Below are positions 35,475-41,749 of a DNA stretch of 64,000 nt, one piece after another (position 1 is the first letter of the stretch; the number at the start of each line of letters is the position of its first letter). Under the pieces are notes generated by a model. The model did not search any database and was not told the origin of the DNA. It was given only the letters and a program-made list of their open reading frames with translations. Origin of the DNA: Komagataeibacter nataicola (lineage in GTDB: Bacteria; Pseudomonadota; Alphaproteobacteria; Acetobacterales; Acetobacteraceae); assembly GCF_003207795.1 (NCBI RefSeq), contig NZ_NIRT01000014.1, positions 1-64,000 on the forward strand. Direction: 5' to 3'. The position numbers and the translations under genes were made by a program.

Positions 35475-35822
35475 ATGGCAGAAACACATGCACACCCGGA
35501 ATCCGTACGCGCGAATCCGGGGGGTAAAATAGACTTCCAGACAGTCAACCGCGCAGCCCTTGGCGTGCTGACAGCCCTGCTCCTGCGCTGGCTGCCAGAC
35601 GGTAAGCGTGAGGGGCACGAATGGGTGTCGCGGAACCCGCGCCGGGGTGATCGTAATCCGGGTTCGTTCAAAGTGAACATGAACACGGGCCGATGGTCTG
35701 ATTTCGCCACGGGCGACCGGGGCGGTGATCCCGTATCCCTTGCGGCCTATCTGTTTGGACTGTCCCAGCTTGAGGCGGCGCAACAGCTTTCCATTATGCT
35801 TGGCATGGAGGTGCGGCCATGA
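35475..35822 (+). CDS. Primase zinc-ribbon-like accessory protein
   Basis: 115 residues. GHEWVSRNPRRGDRNPGSFK then NMNTGRWSDFATGDRGGDPV and SLAAYLFGLSQLEAAQQLS follow the CHC2/DnaG N-terminal pattern (N-P-x-R-x-D...G-S-F-x-V...W-x-D...G-D-x-x-x) seen in phage primases, although the zinc-binding Cys residues are absent. It overlaps the DUF927 gene by 4 bases. Probably forms a split primase with that protein. Confidence 0.65.
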   Translation: MAETHAHPESVRANPGGKIDFQTVNRAALGVLTALLLRWLPDGKREGHEWVSRNPRRGDRNPGSFKVNMNTGRWSDFATGDRGGDPVSLAAYLFGLSQLEAAQQLSIMLGMEVRP

Positions 35823-38359
35823 CCGGCATTACCTCCGAAGCCAGCGCCCTTCCCGCAATGGCGTGCCTGTCAGGACCGGCACCCCTTGCGCCTTTGAGCG
35901 ATGAGGAAAAGGCCAGGGCAAAAGCCGCTGGTGGTCCTGCCGGTGAAGAATGGGAGCCGGTTACGCCTGCCCCTTGCGATCCTGAAAGACCGCGCGATGC
36001 GGTGGCAATGTGGGTTTACCGCGATGCGGAGGGCCGCCCCCTTTGTGCCCGTTTCCGTTTGGAGCGTGAGAACGGCAGCAAGGATATTCTGCCCCTGTCC
36101 TTTGGTCGTCGTGTGTGGACGGACAGGAAGGGCAAGCGCCACGATGCAACAGGCTGGCACTGGAAGCAGGGGCGCAAGCCGTTGCCGCTTTACGGACTGG
36201 ATCAGTTGGCGGCCTTCCCTGATGTGCCCGTGCTGCTGGTGGAAGGTGAAAAGACGGCGGACGCGGCGGCCCGTCTGTTTCCTGATTATGTGGTCATGAC
36301 CTCCCAGGGTGGCAGCAAGGCGGCGGCCAATAATGACTGGTCGCCCCTGGCGGGACGTAGCGTGACGATCTGGCCGGACAATGATGATGCTGGCAGCGGG
36401 TACGCCGATGCGGTCATTGCCGCTCTTGAGGATGTTGGGGCTGCGGTGGTGCGTAAGGTGGGGGTGCCGGAAAACCTGCCTCCCGGCTGGGATTTGGCTG
36501 ATGACGTGCCGGATGATCTGACGGGCGGAGGGGAAACGTCCGATGTGGATTTCCTGCGTCCATATCTGGATCAGGCCACGCCAGCCGTCGCAAACGTCAA
36601 GATGCCGCATGGTTACAGCATGGAGCGCGGGGGCCTGTATTTCACCCCCGAGCAGGAAGGCGACCTCCCCCCGAAGAAGGTAAAGGTCTGCATCCCCTTC
36701 AACGTGATTGCCGAGACGCGGGACGTGGACAACATGGGGTGGGGTGTCCTGATTAGCTGGCTGGACCCGGACGGAAAGCCCCACCAGTGGGCATTGCCAA
36801 AGCGTATGGTGCATGGGGACGGCAAGGATATTGCCAGTGAACTTGAGGACGCGGGTTTTGGTTGCACCGTCTCTGGCGTGCGGCTGCTGCGCCAGTTCTT
36901 TGCCTCGGTTCATACCGTGCGCCGTCTGCGCTGTGTCGATAAGTCGGGATGGTATCATGACAATGGCAACGCCACCTTTGTCCTGCCCAATGGTGTGACG
37001 GTTGGTGCGGGGCGGCGTGATGTGGTGTTCCAGACGACCCGCATGGCACGGGGCGCGGAATACGGCACAGCCGGGACTCTGGTGGACTGGCAGCATGATA
37101 TTGCCGCATACGCCGTAGGTAACAGCCGCCTTGCGTTTTCCCTGTCTGTTGCCTTTTGCGGCCCCCTGCTGGACCTGATGGGCGAACAGTCGGGTGGGTT
37201 CCACATCGTGGGCAAGAGCCAGTCCGGCAAATCCACATCCCTGTTCGCTGCGGGTTCGGTATGGGGCAAGGGCGACCGTGACGGGCAGGTGCGTTCATGG
37301 CGCGGCACGTCCAACGGGACGGAGGGCATCGCGTCCGAGACCTCCGACACCCTGCTTGTCCTTGATGAGATGGGGCAGGCCAACAGCCGCGAAGTCGGTG
37401 AAATCACCTATATGCTGGCGAACAACAGCGGCAAGCAGCGTGCCGGTCGCAATGGCGAAGCCCGTGCCCGCAAGAGCTGGCGCGTGCTGTTCCTGTCTAC
37501 CGGCGAAATCACGCTGGCAACCAAGATGGGAGAAGCAGGACAGCGCCCGATGGCAGGGCAGGAGGTCCGCCTTGTGAACGTGCAGGCCGATGCCGGGGCC
37601 GGGATGGGCCTGTTTGAAAACCTGCATGACATGGCCTCACCGGGCGACCTTGCCGATCATATCCGCCGTGCGGCCCGGACCAGCTACGGCACCGCAAGCC
37701 GCGCATGGTTGCAGGCCCTTGTGCTGGACCGCAATGAAGATGAGGCCGTCCTTACCGATACCATCAAGCAGATTGTGGCACGGTTTGAAGAACAGGCATT
37801 GCCTGATGCTGGCCCTGTCGATGGGCAGGTGCGCTCCGTAGTACGACGGTTCGGGCTGGTGGCTGCTGCGGGCGAGATGGCAACCGCGTATGGCGTTCTG
37901 CCGTGGCAGCGTGGGGAAGCAACGCGGGCCGTTCTGGTGTGCTTCCGCTCATGGCTTGATGAGCGTGGCGGCACCCAGGCGGCGGAGGACAGGACCGCAA
38001 TCGAACAGGTCCGGCTTTTCATTGAGGAACATGGAGAGAGCCGTTTCACCCCGCTGGGTGGTCCCGATGGCGACGGTGATGACAGCCGCTCCCGCACGAT
38101 CAATCGCGCCGGATACCGCCGTAAGGTGACAACAGAAGGCGGTGCGGAGAAATGGGAATACCTGATTTTCCCTGCTGTATGGCGTGAGGTCGTGTGTAAG
38201 GGGCTGGATGCCAGGCGGGCCGCGCAAAGCCTTATCGCTGCCGGGTATCTCAATTCGGGCAAGGGCGGGAAATCGGCGTCATTCCTCAAAGACCCCGAAC
38301 ACGGCAAGTCCGTGCGCGTCTACGCAATCAGTGATGACATTATGGGTGGGGACAAATGA
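35819..38359 (+). CDS. DUF927/TOPRIM primase-helicase-like replication protein
   Basis: 846 residues. The N-terminal part has TOPRIM-like strands VLLVEGEKTADAAARL (about 138-155) and VTIWPDNDDAGSGYADAVI (about 180-200). The DUF927 ATPase follows from about 300: the P-loop GKSQSGKST lies near residue 465 and the Walker B LLVLDEMGQ near 520. C-terminal helices end with a domain of unknown type. Family members act as replicative helicase-primases of phages and integrative elements. It is coupled to the upstream primase-like gene and is the largest gene of the element. It suggests the element can replicate after excision. Confidence 0.85.
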   Translation: MTGITSEASALPAMACLSGPAPLAPLSDEEKARAKAAGGPAGEEWEPVTPAPCDPERPRDAVAMWVYRDAEGRPLCARFRLERENGSKDILPLSFGRRVWTDRKGKRHDATGWHWKQGRKPLPLYGLDQLAAFPDVPVLLVEGEKTADAAARLFPDYVVMTSQGGSKAAANNDWSPLAGRSVTIWPDNDDAGSGYADAVIAALEDVGAAVVRKVGVPENLPPGWDLADDVPDDLTGGGETSDVDFLRPYLDQATPAVANVKMPHGYSMERGGLYFTPEQEGDLPPKKVKVCIPFNVIAETRDVDNMGWGVLISWLDPDGKPHQWALPKRMVHGDGKDIASELEDAGFGCTVSGVRLLRQFFASVHTVRRLRCVDKSGWYHDNGNATFVLPNGVTVGAGRRDVVFQTTRMARGAEYGTAGTLVDWQHDIAAYAVGNSRLAFSLSVAFCGPLLDLMGEQSGGFHIVGKSQSGKSTSLFAAGSVWGKGDRDGQVRSWRGTSNGTEGIASETSDTLLVLDEMGQANSREVGEITYMLANNSGKQRAGRNGEARARKSWRVLFLSTGEITLATKMGEAGQRPMAGQEVRLVNVQADAGAGMGLFENLHDMASPGDLADHIRRAARTSYGTASRAWLQALVLDRNEDEAVLTDTIKQIVARFEEQALPDAGPVDGQVRSVVRRFGLVAAAGEMATAYGVLPWQRGEATRAVLVCFRSWLDERGGTQAAEDRTAIEQVRLFIEEHGESRFTPLGGPDGDGDDSRSRTINRAGYRRKVTTEGGAEKWEYLIFPAVWREVVCKGLDARRAAQSLIAAGYLNSGKGGKSASFLKDPEHGKSVRVYAISDDIMGGDK

Positions 38360-38375
38360 TGGCCCATCTATTCCC

Positions 38376-38487
38376 GGTCACACCGGTCACACCTCGTATT
38401 TTTGGGTGTGTGACCGGAAGAACCCCAGAAAAACGACAGAAAACAGCCAATCCGAACGCTGGTCACACCGGTCACACCAGTCACACC
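38376..38487. repeat. GGTCACACC iteron-like array, right locus
   Basis: Direct 9-mers at 38376-38384, 38385-38393, 38461-38469, 38470-38478 and (one mismatch) 38479-38487, plus an inverted GGTGTGTGACC at about 38405-38415. Mirrors the array at 26176-26326. It lies just after the DUF927 gene. The overlapping frame it creates encodes PVTPVTP/HTGHTSHT repeats and is not believed to be a gene. Confidence 0.65.
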
Positions 38488-38647
38488 GCATTTTACAGAC
38501 CCCGAAACGGATTGGCTCTGTTTGCACCTGATAGCAGGCGGTCTGAGGGGCTACCCGTCGTTGAGAACAGCGGAGATAACAGTGAAGGGCAGCCGTTGAG
38601 AACAACGGGTCTGAACGGGATGCACATACACATCGGAGGTGGGCATC

Positions 38648-39148
38648 ATGGTTAGTGTCGCCCTTGCCGGACTGATGGAGTGGGCAAAGTCGGATTGCGC
38701 TCCAGAGATCCCGGACCCCTCCGCCCTGCTGGCGCAACTGGATGATCTTGGGTGCCGTGTCGTGCTGGTGGACGGGCAACCGGCCATAAGGGGCAATACC
38801 GCCGCCATCACCCCAGACCTTATCAGGATGATGAAGTACAGCCGGGACGCCATCATTCAGATACTGGAAGCAACAGGACCATCCCCAGCGCAGGCCCCGG
38901 CGCATGAAGATCGTTCGGGCATCCGGCTCGACCCAAAGACCGGCAAGCTGCACCTGTTCGGCTCACCAGACCCGCAATGGCTCAAAGAGCAGGGGTGGGC
39001 ATGGGACCAGAATCGCCACCGCTTCATGGCTCCCTATCCACGCGACCGGGATGACGCCACGCCTGAGCACATGATTGGTGGTGGCCCTCGCCTGCCTGAT
39101 GATTATCCCGAAATTACCTATGCCCCTGACAGCAGCGAGGACGCATGA
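38648..39148 (+). CDS. Hypothetical protein of the replication region
   Basis: 166 residues from ATG 38648, which has GGAGG 9 bases upstream. N-terminal helical part LLAQLDDLGCRVVLVDGQPA; C-terminal part with DPKTGKLHLFGSPDPQWLKE and many acidic residues. The pattern of a TubC-like N-terminal docking segment (VxLxLxxGxLxV type) is only a weak resemblance. Unknown function; likely co-transcribed with the gene that follows. Confidence 0.6.
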   Translation: MVSVALAGLMEWAKSDCAPEIPDPSALLAQLDDLGCRVVLVDGQPAIRGNTAAITPDLIRMMKYSRDAIIQILEATGPSPAQAPAHEDRSGIRLDPKTGKLHLFGSPDPQWLKEQGWAWDQNRHRFMAPYPRDRDDATPEHMIGGGPRLPDDYPEITYAPDSSEDA

Positions 39149-39149
39149 C

Positions 39150-39950
39150 ATGAGCAATCCCAAATATGCCACGGCCCGTGCAGTTCCGACCGTGATGGCT
39201 GATCCTGCTACGCTGGACCCCAAGGCCGTGCGGTGCCTATGGACGCGGCCTGTCCCGGCAGGGATGGGGGATGCGACCTATCTGCCATCTGTGGTGTTCG
39301 TGGACGGCACGGAATGCCCGCTTGCCTGTGCGATGGACGGGCTGGCGGCTCGCCAGTTCTGTCAGAAGATTGCCGCCGTCCATGATTGGCCCGTGAAGGA
39401 TGGGCGCGCGCTGGATGAAAGCCGGGAAGTCGCACAGACCCGTATCATGGCGTCGCTGGATGATAATGACCGCAAGGTCGTTGATGGCGTGGGCATGGTG
39501 AACATGCCTGGCACAGGCAGGATCGCGGCCATGTTCGCGCATGATGCCGGACTGCCCTACGGATTCGCTGTGGAGGCCGTAACGCGACGGCTTACGGCGC
39601 TGTTTCGCCAGATGGTCATACCAGGGCAGGACACGGACGAACACAGGCAGGCGGCAATGGATGCCGCCATGGATAAGATGGCTGAACTCTACCGGGGCGA
39701 AAAGCCTCAACCGAGCCTGTCTGAACTGGGTACGCACGGCGCTGGCGTGGTGATTGCCGATTACTGCCATGACCGGAACCGGACAGACGATGACTACCAG
39801 CGTGCCCTGACAGCAACCCTTGAGGCATTGGGGGATTTGTGGACGGAGCGCAGCATCGGGGAAGTGGAGCGGGACCGCATGACCGATGAGGTAATGGATA
39901 CCAGCCTGCGCCGCTGGTTTGCCCTGACGGGCAGGGAGGTGGCCGGGTGA
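39150..39950 (+). CDS. Hypothetical protein of the replication region
   Basis: 266 residues from ATG 39150, immediately after the previous stop. Mixed alpha/beta N-terminus (SVVFVDGTECPLACAMDGLA) and a helical acidic C-terminus with regularly spaced charges (QRALTATLEALGDLWTERSI). No catalytic motif recognised. Conserved position at the end of the replication module suggests an accessory role in the element's life cycle. Confidence 0.6.
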   Translation: MSNPKYATARAVPTVMADPATLDPKAVRCLWTRPVPAGMGDATYLPSVVFVDGTECPLACAMDGLAARQFCQKIAAVHDWPVKDGRALDESREVAQTRIMASLDDNDRKVVDGVGMVNMPGTGRIAAMFAHDAGLPYGFAVEAVTRRLTALFRQMVIPGQDTDEHRQAAMDAAMDKMAELYRGEKPQPSLSELGTHGAGVVIADYCHDRNRTDDDYQRALTATLEALGDLWTERSIGEVERDRMTDEVMDTSLRRWFALTGREVAG

Positions 39951-40153
39951 TGGCAGGCGGGCGAAAGTCAGGACGGCCCGCAAAGGAAATCAGGACAGGT
40001 AAGGGGCTTCCAGAGATGGAGGCCTTTTTTATGTGTAGGGGTAACACCCTCACACCTACATCCTCATTTTATAGGTCAACCTATTTCATTGCGTTATCAA
40101 AACAAACATGCACCCCATCCTGCCTGCTAAAGCCGTCCAAGCGACAGTTTTAA
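39950..40153 (+). CDS. Possible small protein at the right end
   Basis: 67 residues from ATG 39950, overlapping the previous stop. Only the start, MAGGRKSGRPAKEIRTGKGL, looks coding; the AT-rich tail does not. It may be a truncated gene whose end was altered near the attachment site. Confidence 0.3.
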   Translation: MAGGRKSGRPAKEIRTGKGLPEMEAFFMCRGNTLTPTSSFYRSTYFIALSKQTCTPSCLLKPSKRQF

Positions 40154-40174
40154 GAGGGGCGTTAAGGGGGGTAA
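40151..40174. other. Right tandem arm-type sites
   Basis: TAAGAGGGGCGT (40151-40162) and TAAGGGGGGTAA (40163-40174). The second is identical to 24928-24939; the first differs from 24940-24951 at two positions. 52 bases from the right core. Confidence 0.6.
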
Positions 40175-40226
40175 GCCAAACGGAAACAGCCAAAAAATGG
40201 CTATTTTCTGCTATTTTTTGGAAATT

Positions 40227-40242
40227 AATGGCGGACTCGAAA
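40227..40242. other. Right attachment site core, within the tRNA 3' end
   Basis: AATGGCGGACTCGAAA; bases 40229-40242 are the last 14 bases (including CCA) of tRNA-Arg on the minus strand. Confidence 0.88.
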
Positions 40243-40305
40243 GGATTCGAACCTTCGACCTTCGCCTTCGGAGGGCGACGCTCTATCCAGCTGAGCTACG
40301 AGTCC
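40229..40305 (-). tRNA. tRNA-Arg (anticodon CCG)
   Basis: 77 bases with encoded CCA. Acceptor stem GGACTCG/CGAGTCC, D-arm GCTC/GAGC, anticodon stem TCGCC/GGCGA with loop CTCCGAA (anticodon CCG, reading CGG), T-arm with TTCGAAT. All stems pair. Its 3' end is the insertion target of the element to the left, and the gene stays intact after insertion. Confidence 0.97.
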
Positions 40306-40360
40306 ACTCACGCCTGCATACATCGCCACAGGGCGGAACGCCAGCCCCAATCGGGAAAAA

Positions 40361-41446
40361 TCATCGCGGCGCGATCGCGTCCATCCGTCCGGGCAGGATG
40401 GGCAGCGGGGCGTCGTGGCCAGGGGGTTCGGCCATCCATGCCGCCGCCGCAGCATCCCCGCCCGAGGGCAGGAAGCGCTCGGGGTGCAGGATCCAGCCGG
40501 TTATGTCCGCCGTCACCTTCTCGCCTGCCCGTCCGCGGGTCAGCAGGTGGTAGCCGTTGGGTATGTAATCCAGCCGGGTGCGCGCTGGCATGTGTCGCCA
40601 CGCCCGCGCCATGGCGGCAGCGGGCACGATCTGGTCGCACCCGCCATATATCACCAGCACCGGTCCATGCATGTGGGCGCTGGCATGGGCGGCCTGGTGC
40701 ATGAGGTCGGTCAGCCCGGCCAGGGCGGTGGTGGATGTGTCGCGCAGGGTCAGCGGGTCGTAATACAGGCGGGCCAGAGCCAGCTGGTCGTCGGCTGCGG
40801 TCACATGCACGGGCAGTTCGCGCCCGCTCAGCCGCCAGCGCGGGGCCATGGCCGCCATAAGGTGGGTGGTCAGGCGCGCGCCCGCATCCAGATCCCACAA
40901 CGCCGGGGCCAGCAGGATCGTGCCCGCCACTGGCGGCGCGTCGGGCTGGGCCGCCTGCACGGCGGCAAGCGCGCCGCCCATGCTCTCGCCCATGATGTAA
41001 AGCGGCACGTCGGGGTGTTCGCGCCTGATGGTGGTGACCAGAGTGCTGACCGTGCGGCGCAGCATGTCGGTGCCCACCCAGCCCCCGCGCGCCTGTGTCT
41101 GGCCAAAGCCGGGCAGGTCGGGTGCGACTACGCCCAGCCCTGCGGCATTGAGTGCGGGAGCCGGGCGCTCCCACGCATCGCGGCTGTCATTGAAGCCGTG
41201 CAGCGCCAGAATTACCGCGCGCTCCGGCCCACGGGCAGGCCAGATGCGCAGGGGCACAGCACCCACGCCCGCAACATCCACCACGCGGTCAGGCGGTATG
41301 CGGCGGCTGAGTTCCGCATGGCGTGCGGGCGGGGTGGGGGCCGGGGCCTCGTGCGTGGCGCAGGCGGTCAACATCACAAAAAGCGCTGGATAAAGCAGGC
41401 GTGACAGGCGAATGTTTGAAAGCACGGCAATCCTGCGTATCATCAT
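40361..41446 (-). CDS. Alpha/beta-hydrolase lipoprotein (monoacylglycerol lipase/lysophospholipase-like)
   Basis: About 361 residues from ATG 41446. The N-terminal segment LLYPALFVMLTACATH carries a lipobox (LTAC), implying lipidation. The hydrolase core shows LALHGFNDSRDAWE (oxyanion region), the nucleophile elbow GESMGGALAA, the acid in YGGCDQIVPA and the base in PNGYHLLTRG, so the Ser-Asp-His triad is complete. It resembles monoacylglycerol lipases/lysophospholipases. Substrate unknown. The frame is open upstream to 41653, but that part is antisense to the zinc-finger gene. Divergent from that gene. Confidence 0.8.
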   Translation of the reverse strand: MMIRRIAVLSNIRLSRLLYPALFVMLTACATHEAPAPTPPARHAELSRRIPPDRVVDVAGVGAVPLRIWPARGPERAVILALHGFNDSRDAWERPAPALNAAGLGVVAPDLPGFGQTQARGGWVGTDMLRRTVSTLVTTIRREHPDVPLYIMGESMGGALAAVQAAQPDAPPVAGTILLAPALWDLDAGARLTTHLMAAMAPRWRLSGRELPVHVTAADDQLALARLYYDPLTLRDTSTTALAGLTDLMHQAAHASAHMHGPVLVIYGGCDQIVPAAAMARAWRHMPARTRLDYIPNGYHLLTRGRAGEKVTADITGWILHPERFLPSGGDAAAAAWMAEPPGHDAPLPILPGRMDAIAPR

Positions 41447-41519
41447 GGGCCAGCGCATGGTCCGCCCATCGGGCGCGCCATGCAAATCCAAGCCGGACAA
41501 CAACCCGAGGCCGATCAGA

Positions 41520-41735
41520 ATGCAAGCCCTGTCCCCCGATCCCGCACCGCACCCCCGTCTGGGCACGATTGAAACCATCGTGGTCGATTCGCGCACCCTG
41601 TCCTGTGATGGCGGCCTCGGTGCGCTCGGCCACCCGCGCGTTTTCCTGCGCATCGGCCATCACCAGACCTTCTGCCCCTACTGCTCCCGCCTGTTCGTGC
41701 TCAACCCCGATGCACCGGCGGGTGACGCGCACTGA
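41520..41735 (+). CDS. Zinc-finger domain protein (zf-CHCC family)
   Basis: 71 residues from ATG 41520; GAGG is 9 bases upstream. LSCDGGLGALGHPRVFLRIG then QTFCPYCSRLFVLN fits the short CHCC zinc-finger protein related to mitochondrial NDUFS6-like subunits, with Cys, His and the CPYC pair as ligands. In alphaproteobacteria such proteins are linked to complex I or stand alone. It ends 14 bases before polA and is probably co-transcribed with it. Confidence 0.8.
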   Translation: MQALSPDPAPHPRLGTIETIVVDSRTLSCDGGLGALGHPRVFLRIGHHQTFCPYCSRLFVLNPDAPAGDAH

Positions 41736-41749
41736 CTGCTTCTACATCC

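Larger units (their letters stand above)
24794..40242. mobile_element. Integrative element at tRNA-Arg(CCG), satellite-like
   Basis: Bounded by the 16-bp direct repeat AATGGCGGACTCGAAA at 24794-24809 and 40227-40242. The right copy is the 3' end of a complete tRNA-Arg gene; the left copy has no tRNA body. Tandem 12-mers close to both repeats resemble integrase arm sites. Contents: tyrosine integrase, HigBA, regulators, one nuclease, many tiny genes, AlpA/Xis-like proteins and a primase/DUF927 replication module. No capsid, tail, terminase, relaxase or mating genes were seen. No host-type double-hairpin repeats occur inside. Confidence 0.88.

Noticed and set aside
38356-38655. 99-codon frame overlapping the DUF927 stop
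   Set aside because: Its sequence is mostly the translation of the GTCACACC repeats and it overlaps the better-supported start at 38648.
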